A stretch of DNA of 26,926 nt. Origin: Eubacterium sp. (GTDB taxonomy: Bacteria; Bacillota_A; Clostridia; Lachnospirales; Lachnospiraceae). The DNA lies in contig JAILEL010000075.1 in assembly GCA_024687845.1 (NCBI GenBank), positions 1-26,926 of the forward strand, in the 5' to 3' direction. Positions 1-8,374 of the stretch are shown here, one piece after another. Position 1 is the first letter of the stretch, and the number at the start of each line of letters is the position of its first letter. A model generated the notes under the pieces. It saw nothing but the letters and a program-made list of their open reading frames with translations, had not been told where the DNA came from and searched no databases. The translations under genes were made by a program, and so were the position numbers.

Positions 1-459
1 TATTACACTGAAGGAAGTGTAGTAAGAAAAAGAGAATGGATCGAGCCAGAGCGTGAATATGAAGAACGCAAGGCTCGTAAGAAGAAATCAAGAACATATA
101 AGAAGGCTGCTCGTCAGGCACAGAATTCAAAGGGTTTCGACCTTAGATATACACTTGTTCTGTCTCTGATGTTTGTTGTTATGATTGCTTCTTGTGTTAT
201 AATGCTGACTGTTCAGGGCAGTGTTGAAGAGAGACAGAGCAGAATAGAAACACTTCAGGAAGAACTGCAGTCAGTTCAGGCAGATAATGCTGCTTACGAG
301 GATTCACTTAATAATATGTATTCACTTGAAGATATTTATTCTATTGCAACAAGTGAGTTAGGTATGGTATATTCTCAGAATGGCCAGATAAGATATTATG
401 AAAGTGAAGAGGGCGATTACGTAAAACAGTACGGAGATATTCCAAGAACTACAGATTAA
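1..459 (+). CDS. ftsL: FtsL-like cell division protein, 5' end cut off by window edge
   Basis: The frame is open from base 1 to the TAA at 457-459, so the protein starts before the window; 152 residues are visible. An internal ATG at 169 falls inside the membrane segment and is not a credible start. The order is a long basic cytoplasmic part (visible residues 1-48, rich in R and K), one hydrophobic segment (about 50-72), then a heptad-like coiled coil (about 74-105) and a short acidic tail. This is the bitopic FtsL/DivIC plan: a divisome scaffold that pairs with DivIB and DivIC at the septum. The next gene is a division-type penicillin-binding protein, as in most dcw clusters. FtsL sequences diverge strongly, so the call rests on topology and position more than on residues. 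Confidence 0.8.
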   Translation, partial: YYTEGSVVRKREWIEPEREYEERKARKKKSRTYKKAARQAQNSKGFDLRYTLVLSLMFVVMIASCVIMLTVQGSVEERQSRIETLQEELQSVQADNAAYEDSLNNMYSLEDIYSIATSELGMVYSQNGQIRYYESEEGDYVKQYGDIPRTTD

Positions 460-549
460 TGTGAACTAAAGTTTAGGATGATAACAAGTGCGTACTGGAT
501 AAACGGATTGTTTTTGAGAAAATACAGTAAGTAAGGTACGTGATATTAT

Positions 550-2559
550 ATGGAGAGAAGAGTCAGAAAAAACAGAAGAAGAGTCTTTACGAAGAGGATG
601 CGTTGGCATCTTCTCTTTTTGCTTTTAGTTTTATCTTCTGTTTTTTTAGTTGTGCTTGGAAAGATAATATATCTGAATGTTGTTGAAGGAGAGCGTTATT
701 CTCAGAGAGTTTTGAGTCAGAATAATTATATCAGTATAACGGTTCCTTACCGACGAGGAGATATATATGATAGGAATGGTTCGATTCTTGCCACAAGCAA
801 CAAGGTTTATAATCTTGTAATTGAGCCTAAAAATATTCTGGATAACGAAAAGAGAAAAGAGGCAACCTGTAAGGCACTCAATAAATACTTTGGTGTAACA
901 TCTGAGGAGATGGCATCATATCTCGAAGATAGTGAGTCACTCTATACCGTAATAAGGAAAAAACTTACCTATAATGAAGTTAAGGATTTTCAGAAATATG
1001 TCAAGACGCCTGAAGGAAGTATGGTTACAGGTGTATTCATGGAAGACGGCTACGAGCGAGATTATCCTAACAATGAAGTGGCCTGCCATCTGCTTGGCTT
1101 TGTCGTAAGTGGAAATGAAGGTATCGGTGGTATAGAAGGAAGCTACAATTCCTATCTCAATGGTCAGAATGGAAGAACTTATGCTTTTCTTGGACAGGAT
1201 AACAACCTTCAGAAAAAACTTGAGCCGGCGAGAGATGGTGACAGCCTTGTAACTACAATAGATACAGAAACACAGAGAATTGTTCAGAAAAAATGTGATG
1301 AATTCATGAAGGAAATGGGAGCTAAAAATATTTCCGTTCTCGTCATGGATCCTAAAGACTGTGATATACTTGCACTCTATAACTCACATCAGTATGATCC
1401 AAATGATGCTTATTCAATGCTGTCAACAAAATATCAGTTTGAAGAAGCAGAAGGCATGTCTGATGAGCAGTTTAAGAATATGGCAAAGGGACTTACTGAT
1501 GATGAAAAGCTTACAGCTCTGAATGAAGTATGGCGTAATTTTGTGGTAAGTGATTCCTTTGAACCAGGATCAACTTTTAAACCATTTACTATATCTGGAG
1601 CATTGGAGGATGGAATTATTACAGGAGATGAAGAATTCTTCTGTGATGGATTTCAGCATATAGCAGATTATGATATCTGCTGCCATAATATTTATGGACA
1701 TGGTATGCTTACCGTGCCAGAGGCTCTTGAGTATTCCTGTAATGACTGTCTGATGCAGATAGCACAGCTTGAGGGATCAAGTGTATTTGATAAATATCAG
1801 GTTCTGTTCGGATTTGGACAGAGTACAAATATAGATATATCTGGTGAAGCAAGTGATGAAGACCTTTATACGATGGTGTATCACGAGGATACTCTTAACC
1901 CAGTTGAGCTTGCTACTTCATCCTTTGGACAGGGAGTTACAGTTACAATGATGCAGCTTGGAACAGCGTTCTGTTCTGTAATAAATGGTGGATATTATTA
2001 TCAGCCGCACGTTGTAAAACAGATACTTGATTCAGATGGTAATCTGATTGAGAATTATGACAGAATCCTTGTGAGAAGAACTATTTCTGAGGAAACTTCT
2101 GATAAGATGAAGAAAATCCTTCAGGCGGTTGTTGAAGAAGGTACTGGTCAGAAGGCTCTCGTAGAAGGCTATGAAATCGGTGGAAAAACAGGAACAGCTG
2201 AGAAACTTCCAAGAGGAAATGGAAAATATATTCTTTCATTTATTGGATTTGCCCCTGTTGAAGATCCTCAGGTTATGATATACTGCGTTGTTGATGAACC
2301 TGGAGTTGAAAATCAGTCAGGTTCTGGTGCAGGAACACTGCTTTTTAATAAGATAGCAGAGGAATTGCTTCCATATATGAATGTTTATAAAACTGGTGGT
2401 GATGTTAATGTTATTCCGGGCGGAGCTGAGGAGGTAGCGACCCCGGTATTTGATGGCGATGCACCTGATATCAGTGTGGCAGGTTCTACACTTGAAGAAA
2501 ATGCACAGCCTGAAACAGCATCTTCCACTGATAGTGAAGAGGAAGAATCAGCTGAATAA
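550..2559 (+). CDS. ftsI: Class B penicillin-binding protein (FtsI/PBP2B/SpoVD type)
   Basis: Septal peptidoglycan transpeptidase of 669 residues. A basic N-terminus is followed by one membrane anchor (about 20-42), the PBP dimerisation domain (from about 63, with RRGDIYDRNG at 68-77) and the transpeptidase domain. The active-site motifs are intact: STFK at 341-344 with Ser341 as nucleophile, SCN at 396-398 and KTG at 546-548. Roughly 45 residues (about 285-330, acidic and helical) lie between the usual DPN segment and the SxxK motif; I recall similar spacing in Lachnospiraceae homologues. There is no PASTA domain; the protein ends in a Ser/Glu/Ala-rich acidic tail (about 615-669). Position after the FtsL-like gene and before murD fits a division role paired with FtsW. 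A sporulation-specific SpoVD role cannot be excluded from sequence. The 90-base gap upstream holds only a weak ribosome site. Confidence 0.93.
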   Translation: MERRVRKNRRRVFTKRMRWHLLFLLLVLSSVFLVVLGKIIYLNVVEGERYSQRVLSQNNYISITVPYRRGDIYDRNGSILATSNKVYNLVIEPKNILDNEKRKEATCKALNKYFGVTSEEMASYLEDSESLYTVIRKKLTYNEVKDFQKYVKTPEGSMVTGVFMEDGYERDYPNNEVACHLLGFVVSGNEGIGGIEGSYNSYLNGQNGRTYAFLGQDNNLQKKLEPARDGDSLVTTIDTETQRIVQKKCDEFMKEMGAKNISVLVMDPKDCDILALYNSHQYDPNDAYSMLSTKYQFEEAEGMSDEQFKNMAKGLTDDEKLTALNEVWRNFVVSDSFEPGSTFKPFTISGALEDGIITGDEEFFCDGFQHIADYDICCHNIYGHGMLTVPEALEYSCNDCLMQIAQLEGSSVFDKYQVLFGFGQSTNIDISGEASDEDLYTMVYHEDTLNPVELATSSFGQGVTVTMMQLGTAFCSVINGGYYYQPHVVKQILDSDGNLIENYDRILVRRTISEETSDKMKKILQAVVEEGTGQKALVEGYEIGGKTGTAEKLPRGNGKYILSFIGFAPVEDPQVMIYCVVDEPGVENQSGSGAGTLLFNKIAEELLPYMNVYKTGGDVNVIPGGAEEVATPVFDGDAPDISVAGSTLEENAQPETASSTDSEEEESAE

Positions 2560-2614
2560 GAGTTACTTGTTTCTTTATTAGAAATAGTGAACTATAAAAA
2601 TGAGGTAATAAAAC

Positions 2615-3973
2615 ATGAACAATAAGAAAGTAATAGTAGCCGGAGCTGGTAAGAGCGGAATTGCATCTGCCGGACTCCTTATCAGAAATGGTGCAAAAGT
2701 AGTCATTTATGATCAGAATACAGAGGCAGATAGAAACAGCATTCTGGAGGGCTTTGCAAAGGGAGATAATCCAACACTTGAACTTGGAGAACTTAAGGAT
2801 GAAATCCTGGATGGAGCTGATCTTTTTGTGATAAGTCCTGGAATTCCAGTTGATGCACCATTTGTTGAAAAGGTGAGAGAGCGTGGTATTCCAATCTGGG
2901 GAGAGATAGAGCTGGCAGCACATTTTAATAAGGGGTGCATCGCGGCGATTACAGGAACAAATGGTAAGACTACTACGACAACTCTTGTTGGTGAAATGTT
3001 TAAAAACTATAAAGAGGATTCGTTAGTTGTAGGAAATATCGGACTTCCATTTACGAGATTTGCAGATGCAACTAATGAAGATATGCTTGTTGCAGCTGAA
3101 ATAAGTTCGTTCCAGCTCGAAACAATAGTAGATTTTAAACCACACGTAAGCGCGGTTCTTAATCTTACACCGGATCATCTGAATCGCCACTATACATTTG
3201 ATAATTATGCAAATGCAAAGTTTCGAATTACAGAGAACCAGAGTGCAGAAGATTATATAGTTCTGAATTATGATGATCCAGAGACTAAGGTTAGAGCAGA
3301 TAAGGTTGGTGCTGCAAAAATCGCCTGGTTCAGTCATGAGATAGAGGTTGAAGAAGGAGCCTTTGTCAGGGATGAACACATTTTCATAAAACATGATGGA
3401 AAAGTAGAGGACATTCTTGAGGTATCAGGAATCAAAATTTTAGGTGAACACAATCTGGAAAATGTACTTGCGGCAGTTGCAATTGCATTTTATATGAATG
3501 TTCCAACAGACATAATAAGAGATACTGTTTATGCCTTTAACGGTGTTGAACATAGAATTGAATTCGTCAGAGAGGTTAAGGGCGTCAGGTATTATAATGA
3601 TTCCAAGGGAACCAATCCTGATGCTGCGATCAAGGCAATTAAAGCTATGAAATCTACAACGCTTCTTATAGGTGGAGGTTATGATAAGGATTCTACTTAT
3701 GATGAATGGGTTGACTGTTTTGCCGGCAAGGTAAGATATCTTGTTTTGTTAGGTGCAACGGCTGATAAGATAGAAAAATGCTGTAAAAATCACGGATTTA
3801 ATCAGATTGTCAGAGTTGATACTCTTAAGGATGCTGTGACATTCTGTGAGACACATGCAAAGCCTGGTGATGATGTTCTGCTTTCACCAGCCTGCGCAAG
3901 TTGGGATATGTTCCGAAGCTACGAGGAAAGAGGTAATCTTTTCAAACTGTATGTAGAAGGAATAGAAGAGTAG
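2615..3973 (+). CDS. murD: UDP-N-acetylmuramoylalanine--D-glutamate ligase
   Basis: Cytoplasmic ATP-dependent ligase that adds D-Glu to UDP-MurNAc-L-Ala in peptidoglycan precursor synthesis. It has 452 residues, the usual MurD length. An N-terminal Rossmann-like UDP-binding domain (VIVAGAGKSG at 6-15) leads to the central ATPase P-loop GTNGKTTTT at 114-122, then the Mur-ligase signatures GEHNLEN (277-283), HRIE (313-316), YNDSKGTNPDA (327-337) and LSPACASWDMF (423-433). A GAGGT ribosome site precedes the ATG. The gene sits 55 bases after the PBP gene; in many Firmicutes mraY lies at this junction, but the gap here is far too short to hold it. It is followed 28 bases later by ftsW, so it is very likely co-transcribed. 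Confidence 0.97.
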   Translation: MNNKKVIVAGAGKSGIASAGLLIRNGAKVVIYDQNTEADRNSILEGFAKGDNPTLELGELKDEILDGADLFVISPGIPVDAPFVEKVRERGIPIWGEIELAAHFNKGCIAAITGTNGKTTTTTLVGEMFKNYKEDSLVVGNIGLPFTRFADATNEDMLVAAEISSFQLETIVDFKPHVSAVLNLTPDHLNRHYTFDNYANAKFRITENQSAEDYIVLNYDDPETKVRADKVGAAKIAWFSHEIEVEEGAFVRDEHIFIKHDGKVEDILEVSGIKILGEHNLENVLAAVAIAFYMNVPTDIIRDTVYAFNGVEHRIEFVREVKGVRYYNDSKGTNPDAAIKAIKAMKSTTLLIGGGYDKDSTYDEWVDCFAGKVRYLVLLGATADKIEKCCKNHGFNQIVRVDTLKDAVTFCETHAKPGDDVLLSPACASWDMFRSYEERGNLFKLYVEGIEE

Positions 3974-4001
3974 AAGATATATTAATGAGGTTGATTGTAA
4001 G

Positions 4002-5135
4002 ATGGCACAAAAAAAGGGTGTTTTTATAAGAGGAACATATTTTGATTATCCATCACTGTTTCTGATTATATTTCTGAACATTTTCGGGCTGATGATGGTT
4101 TACAGCTCGAGCTCTTTTGTGTCTAATATTGACTTTGGAAACAGTACGCACTATCTTCTGAGACAGTTCGTTTTTGGTCTCCTAGGATTTGGCGCAATGT
4201 ATTTTTTTTCCAAGGTGCGCTATCAGGTTTATATAAACTTTACCGAGATTATTATTTTAGTTGAGACAGTACTACTTTTACTTGTATTTATTGTAGGTAG
4301 TGCGAGAAATGGTTCAACAAGATGGATATTCATCGGTCCTATTGGATTTCAGCCTTCAGAGATAGCAAAGTTGGTTATCATTCTTTATATGGCCCGTGTT
4401 TGCAGCAGCAGACCAACTGATCTTACAAATCTTAAAGGACTTATCAGGGTTTTCTGGCCGGTAGGAGTTTTAATTATTATTATCGCTATAGAAAATCTTA
4501 GTACGGCACTTATATGTGCAGCTATAGCTGCGAGCATCTGGTTTGTTTCAACACCTAAACTCAGATATCTCGTTATAATTGCTATTATTGGAGCAATATT
4601 TATTCCTGTAATGATTAATATGCAGGGCTACAGAAGTGATCGTATAGATGCATGGAAACATCCATTAACCAGTGAAGCTGGATACCAGACAAGACAGGGA
4701 CTTTATGCGATTGCATCAGGTGGCCTTTTTGGACGAGGACTTGGTCAAAGTATTCAAAAGCTGGGCTTCATTCCTGAGGCTCAGAATGATATGATCTTCA
4801 GTATTATCTGTGAAGAGCTGGGAATATTCGGGGCTGCAGCACTGATTATAGTATTTCTCATGCTGCTTTGGAGATTCAGATTCATAGCTGAGGGAGCGCC
4901 AGACAGATATGGTGCTTTCATAGTTGTAGGAGTTATCGCGCACGTTGCAGTTCAGGTTCTGATTAATATGTGCGTTGTTACAAATATTATGCCGAATACC
5001 GGTGTTACATTGCCATTTATTAGTTATGGTGGTACATCGCTGGTTTTCCTGCTTATCGAAATGGGAATTGTGCTGTCAGTATCAAGACAGATAGAACCAC
5101 TGTCAGCACTTGATGAAGAAAGTGAGGAAGAATGA
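4002..5135 (+). CDS. ftsW: SEDS-family septal glycosyltransferase FtsW
   Basis: Multi-pass membrane peptidoglycan polymerase of 377 residues that works with the class B PBP at the septum. About ten hydrophobic segments are visible. SEDS motifs: NGSTRWI...FQPSE (103-120), PEAQNDMIF (258-266) with Asp263 matching the catalytic Asp of the family, and TLPFISYGGTS (336-346). The PEAQND form replaces the more usual PEAHTD. The C-terminus is acidic. The stop codon overlaps the next start as ATGA (5132-5135), so translation is coupled to divIB. SpoVE or RodA are the alternatives within the family; dcw position favours FtsW. A murG gene often follows ftsW or spoVE and is absent here. Confidence 0.93.
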   Translation: MAQKKGVFIRGTYFDYPSLFLIIFLNIFGLMMVYSSSSFVSNIDFGNSTHYLLRQFVFGLLGFGAMYFFSKVRYQVYINFTEIIILVETVLLLLVFIVGSARNGSTRWIFIGPIGFQPSEIAKLVIILYMARVCSSRPTDLTNLKGLIRVFWPVGVLIIIIAIENLSTALICAAIAASIWFVSTPKLRYLVIIAIIGAIFIPVMINMQGYRSDRIDAWKHPLTSEAGYQTRQGLYAIASGGLFGRGLGQSIQKLGFIPEAQNDMIFSIICEELGIFGAAALIIVFLMLLWRFRFIAEGAPDRYGAFIVVGVIAHVAVQVLINMCVVTNIMPNTGVTLPFISYGGTSLVFLLIEMGIVLSVSRQIEPLSALDEESEEE

Positions 5136-5836
5136 AGGGACGCATCATTGCATTAGGTGTGTTTCTGGCTCTGATACTTGCAGGCGTGGCGTATCTGAGT
5201 ACATTTTCCCTTAAAAAGATAGAGATTACAGGCTGTGTTCTTTCCTCAGAGGAGAGCATAGAAAAAAAGATCAGGGAAAATGCAATCATGGAGAATACGC
5301 TTGCTGTATATCTTCAGAACAGATTCAAACCAATAGAAAATGTTCCATTTGTCGCAAAGCTTGATATAGAATATAAGGACAAAAATACTCTTACAGTAGA
5401 GGTATATGAGAAATCCGTTGCCGGTTGTATAGAGTATATGGAAAGCTATGTTTATTTTGACAAGGATGGAATAGTTCTTGAAACCGCAAAATCGCGGTAT
5501 GACAAGATTCCAAATATCAAAGGTCTTACGATAAAGAGCTGGGAACTTGGTGAAGAACTTCCTATTGAGAATAAGAAGAAATTCGAACTTATTCTTAATA
5601 TTACGCAACTTGTAGACAAGTATGATCTGGATATTCAGGGAATTGAATTTACAAATGATGGCGAAGTGGTGCTTCGGCATGATAATATTGAAATCGAACT
5701 TGGAGATGGCTCGAATCTGCCTATACAGATGATGAATCTTGGGGGAATACTCAAGGAAATTGAAGGTAAAAGTGGAGTTCTGTATATGAAGGAATTCGAT
5801 TCTGAAAATTCTACTGCGAGCTTTAAAGTAAGATAA
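5132..5836 (+). CDS. divIB: Division protein DivIB/FtsQ
   Basis: Bitopic division protein of 234 residues, part of the FtsL-DivIC-DivIB complex that links the Z-ring to septal synthesis. A short cytoplasmic end is followed by a membrane segment (about 5-24) and a POTRA-like domain starting with SLKKIEITG (26-34), then the FtsQ/DivIB beta domain; the tract PFVAKLDIEYKDKNTLTVEV (71-90) is typical. The protein is short and has almost no cytoplasmic tail compared with B. subtilis DivIB. Its ATG overlaps the ftsW stop by four bases. It is the last gene before the 295-base ftsZ leader; ftsA, which lies here in many bacteria, is absent. Confidence 0.87.
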   Translation: MKGRIIALGVFLALILAGVAYLSTFSLKKIEITGCVLSSEESIEKKIRENAIMENTLAVYLQNRFKPIENVPFVAKLDIEYKDKNTLTVEVYEKSVAGCIEYMESYVYFDKDGIVLETAKSRYDKIPNIKGLTIKSWELGEELPIENKKKFELILNITQLVDKYDLDIQGIEFTNDGEVVLRHDNIEIELGDGSNLPIQMMNLGGILKEIEGKSGVLYMKEFDSENSTASFKVR

Positions 5837-5854
5837 TATTATGTTAATAAATGC

Positions 5855-5883
5855 TTGATATTTGTTGAAATATATTATATTCT
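5855..5883 (+). promoter_or_regulatory. Candidate sigma-A promoter for ftsZ
   Basis: TTGATA at 5855-5860, a 17-base spacer, then TATTCT at 5878-5883. The predicted transcript start near 5890 falls a few bases before the outer arm of the self-complementary element at 5894-6084, so the element would be the start of the ftsZ mRNA. The assignment is by eye. The region is very AT-rich, so chance matches are possible. Confidence 0.5.
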
Positions 5884-5893
5884 ATAGAGTGTG

Positions 5894-6084
5894 TTATTAT
5901 TTACAGTAGATAAGAATTATCAAGAATGTGGCGTGGTTGCTCGCAAACTAAGACATATTCTTGATGATTCTTATCGTACTTGCAAAGCAAGAACCTGAAA
6001 AAATGAGGAAAATGCCTCTGAAGGAGGCAGTAGAGCACGGAGTGCGGATTTTCCGAATTTTTTTGAGGTTACTGTAAATAATAA
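5894..6084 (+). promoter_or_regulatory. 191-base self-complementary element in the ftsZ leader (structured RNA or MITE-like repeat)
   Basis: Nearly every base can pair within the element. The outer arms 5894-5908 and 6070-6084 form a perfect 15-bp inverted repeat. Directly inside, 5909-5930 pairs with 5954-5975 over 22 positions (20 Watson-Crick, 2 G-U). Next, CTTGC 5979-5983 pairs with GCAAG 5987-5991. A long interrupted stem follows: 5992-5996 with 6066-6070, 5998-6003 with 6059-6064, and 6007-6013 with 6048-6054. It carries two small hairpins, GCCTC/GAGGC (6014-6018 with 6024-6028) and GCAC/GTGC (6035-6038 with 6042-6045). There is no U-run terminator. I match it to no riboswitch class I know. 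It lies between a candidate promoter and the ftsZ ribosome site, so it could be a cis-regulatory leader. The terminal inverted repeats also fit a small non-autonomous mobile element, though no clear target duplication is visible. Confidence 0.7.
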
Positions 6085-6116
6085 TTAAATAATAAAGATA
6101 AAAGAGTAATATTATT

Positions 6117-6134
6117 AAGGAGGAAGGAACCTTG
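6117..6134 (+). promoter_or_regulatory. ftsZ ribosome binding site fixing a TTG start
   Basis: AAGGAGG at 6117-6123 is a full consensus site, 8 bases before TTG at 6132. The nearby ATGs at 6151 and 6154 are out of frame, so TTG is the only start that preserves the conserved FtsZ N-terminus. Confidence 0.9.
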
Positions 6135-7355
6135 CTTGAAATAAAGTCAAATGATGAAAAGAATCCTGCAAGAATACTTGTAATTGGTGTTGGTGGTGCA
6201 GGAAACAATGCTGTTAACAGAATGATTGACGAGAATGTTGAGGGCGTTGAGCTTATAGCTATTAATACTGATAAGCAGGCACTGTCACTCAGTAGAGCTA
6301 CTACCAAGATTCAGATTGGTGAGAAGCTTACAAAGGGACTTGGTGCAGGAGCTAAGCCTGAAATCGGAGCAAGTGCTGTTGAAGAGAATAGAGAAGAAAT
6401 CAACGACATAATTAAAGATGCTGATATGGTATTCGTTACCTGTGGTATGGGTGGCGGAACCGGTACAGGAGCTGCTCCAATCGTTGCAGAGATAGCAAGG
6501 AATCTTGGAATACTTACAGTAGGTGTTGTTACAAAGCCATTTTCATTTGAGGGTAAGCCTCGTATGAATAATGCTATGAACGGAATTGCAAAGCTTCGCG
6601 AAAATGTTGATACACTTATTGTTATTCCTAACGATAAACTTCTTCAGATATGTGATAAGAGAACAAGTATACCTGATGCACTTAAGAAGGCTGATGAGGT
6701 TCTTCAGCAGGGTGTTCAGGGTGTTACAGATCTTATTAATAAACCAGGACTTATCAACCTTGACTTTGCTGATATCCAGACAGTAATGCGTGATAAGGGT
6801 ATCGCTCATATCGGTATCGGTCAGGGTAGTGGAGATAATAAGGCTGTTGATGCTATTAAGACAGCTATGGATTCACCGCTTCTTGAAACAACAGTTAATG
6901 GTGCTACAGATATCATCGTTAACTTCTCAGGAAATGTTGGAATCGTTGAAGCATATGACGCAATTACATATCTTTCAGAAGTTGCTGGAGAGGAAGCAAA
7001 TATTATCTTCGGTACAGTTGATAATGATATGGCTGGTGAGGATGTAAGCATTACTATTATTGCTACAGGCCTTGAGGATAGCGATAGAACTTCAGCTGCA
7101 TCTATGATGTCTTCATCTAAGAAGACTGCACCTAAGCCTCCTACATTTGGTGAAACAATCAAGACACCTAATGTTTCAGGAAAGACAAAGGTTCAGCCGG
7201 TACCACTTAATCTTGGAAAGACAACTCCTATAGAGCCGGAAAATGTTGATGACGACGATGAGGCAACAATTGCTATTTCAGAGCCAGAGATTCCACGCTC
7301 AAGGCCATCTTCAGGACAGAACATTCAGATACCTAATTTCTTGAAGAGAGGTTAA
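6132..7355 (+). CDS. ftsZ: Cell division GTPase FtsZ
   Basis: Tubulin-like GTPase of 407 residues that forms the Z-ring. The GTP-binding signature GGGTGTG lies at 107-113 (with [12 protein letters not shown] around it). The catalytic T7-loop region NLDFADI is at 209-215. After the globular core (to about 315) come a variable linker (about 316-395, with an acidic DDDDE patch at 373-377) and the conserved C-terminal peptide IPNFLKRG, the docking site for partners such as FtsA or SepF. Translation starts at TTG, set by a perfect ribosome site. The gene appears to have its own promoter and a long folded leader, and is closed by the hairpin at 7391-7419, so it may be expressed apart from the upstream wall genes. 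Confidence 0.98.
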   Translation: MLEIKSNDEKNPARILVIGVGGAGNNAVNRMIDENVEGVELIAINTDKQALSLSRATTKIQIGEKLTKGLGAGAKPEIGASAVEENREEINDIIKDADMVFVTCGMGGGTGTGAAPIVAEIARNLGILTVGVVTKPFSFEGKPRMNNAMNGIAKLRENVDTLIVIPNDKLLQICDKRTSIPDALKKADEVLQQGVQGVTDLINKPGLINLDFADIQTVMRDKGIAHIGIGQGSGDNKAVDAIKTAMDSPLLETTVNGATDIIVNFSGNVGIVEAYDAITYLSEVAGEEANIIFGTVDNDMAGEDVSITIIATGLEDSDRTSAASMMSSSKKTAPKPPTFGETIKTPNVSGKTKVQPVPLNLGKTTPIEPENVDDDDEATIAISEPEIPRSRPSSGQNIQIPNFLKRG

Positions 7356-7390
7356 TTGATAATAGAAAACCTTTTGATAATGTAAATAAT

Positions 7391-7419
7391 AAGTCGATAA
7401 CATGACCTGTTATCGACTT
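7391..7419 (+). terminator. Terminator after ftsZ
   Basis: AAGTCGATAAC (7391-7401) pairs perfectly with GTTATCGACTT (7409-7419) around a 7-base loop, followed by a T-rich tail (TATTGTTAG). It closes the dcw cluster. Confidence 0.85.
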
Positions 7420-7468
7420 TATTGTTAGTATAGATTCTTACTTTTGCTGTGGAATCATGAGGGTGTAT

Positions 7469-8305
7469 ATGGTCAGCATTATAATTCCATGCCATAATAA
7501 CTTGGCAACAATTGAAAAAGCTATCTATTCAGCTCTTAACCAGACCTATAAAGATATAGAAGTCATTATCATAGATAATGGTAGTGATAAGATAAGTAAT
7601 GAAAATATCGATTCGTCAGAAGCTCTGTATGATTCGCAAGTGTACATTAAGAATAAAATAATAAATCAGCTAAGCGAAGAAAACAGAAAAAGGATAAGAG
7701 TATTATCATTCCCGGAGATGCTTGGACCAGCAAAGGCTAGAAATATAGGTATTAAGTGCGCTAAGGGAGATTATGTGGCCTTTCTTGATGCTGATGATTA
7801 CTGGGCTGAGGATAAGCTGGAAAAACAGATAAAGGTCATGGAACGCTATAAAATACATGGTGAAGGCCCTAAAATTGTTTTTTCAGGCAGGCGTTTGATT
7901 GATAGTAAAGGGAACATTACAGGAAGATATATTGGCTGTGAAAAGATAGTAAATTATAGAAGATTACTACGAAGCAATCAGATAAATTGTTCCTCAGTAC
8001 TTATTTCGAAAAAGCTCATGATAGCGAATCCATTTCCAGAAGGAGACTTCCATGAAGACTATGCAGTATGGTTGAAGGTGCTTCGGAAGGGTGGATATGC
8101 AGCAGGAATCAACCAGCCACTACTATTTTATAGACTTGGTAAGAATACCATGTCTTCAAATAAGATCAAGTCCGCGATTATGACCTATAAGGTTTATAGA
8201 TTTCTCGGAATAGATGTGATTCACAGTATTGAACATATGGTTACATATGTTATTATAGGTGCGAAAAAACATTATTTTAACACGAAGAATCAGAAGCAAT
8301 ATTGA
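7469..8305 (+). CDS. Glycosyltransferase family 2 (GT-A fold)
   Basis: Predicted cytoplasmic or membrane-associated sugar transferase of 278 residues from the ATG at 7469. That start has GAGGG 5 bases upstream and gives the canonical GT2 beginning MVSIIIPCHNN; an ATG 12 bases earlier has no ribosome site. Family motifs: IIIDNGS (33-39), GPAKARNIGI (86-95), the metal-binding DADD (107-110, DXD motif) and a catalytic-type HED in FHEDYAVWLKV (195-205). There is no membrane segment or second domain. Donor and acceptor cannot be read from the sequence; exopolysaccharide, teichoic acid or glycolipid synthesis are all possible. It lies alone after the ftsZ terminator, and no other polysaccharide gene is next to it. 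Confidence 0.88.
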   Translation: MVSIIIPCHNNLATIEKAIYSALNQTYKDIEVIIIDNGSDKISNENIDSSEALYDSQVYIKNKIINQLSEENRKRIRVLSFPEMLGPAKARNIGIKCAKGDYVAFLDADDYWAEDKLEKQIKVMERYKIHGEGPKIVFSGRRLIDSKGNITGRYIGCEKIVNYRRLLRSNQINCSSVLISKKLMIANPFPEGDFHEDYAVWLKVLRKGGYAAGINQPLLFYRLGKNTMSSNKIKSAIMTYKVYRFLGIDVIHSIEHMVTYVIIGAKKHYFNTKNQKQY

Positions 8306-8374
8306 TTTTTCAGAGATTAATATACAGAATTATTTAACTTAATTGAGTGATATACGGATAGGAGATTTATTTCT

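Noticed and set aside
460..549. CGTAC/GTACG and TACTG/CAGTA inverted repeats between the FtsL-like and PBP genes
   Set aside because: The arms are only five bases, overlap each other and have long loops; this is within chance for an AT-rich gap.
610..2559. SpoVD-type PASTA domain at the end of the PBP
   Set aside because: The last 60 residues are acidic and low in complexity with no PASTA-like repeat.
2486..3394. Reverse-strand open frames opposite the end of the PBP gene and murD
   Set aside because: They lie antisense to strongly conserved genes, have no ribosome sites and show no recognisable domains.
6003..6077. A 24-codon open frame (ATG to TAA) inside the ftsZ leader element, beginning MRKMPLKEAVEHG
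   Set aside because: No ribosome site precedes it, and its codons coincide with the paired arms of the folded element. It is better explained as structure; a leader peptide remains only a remote option.
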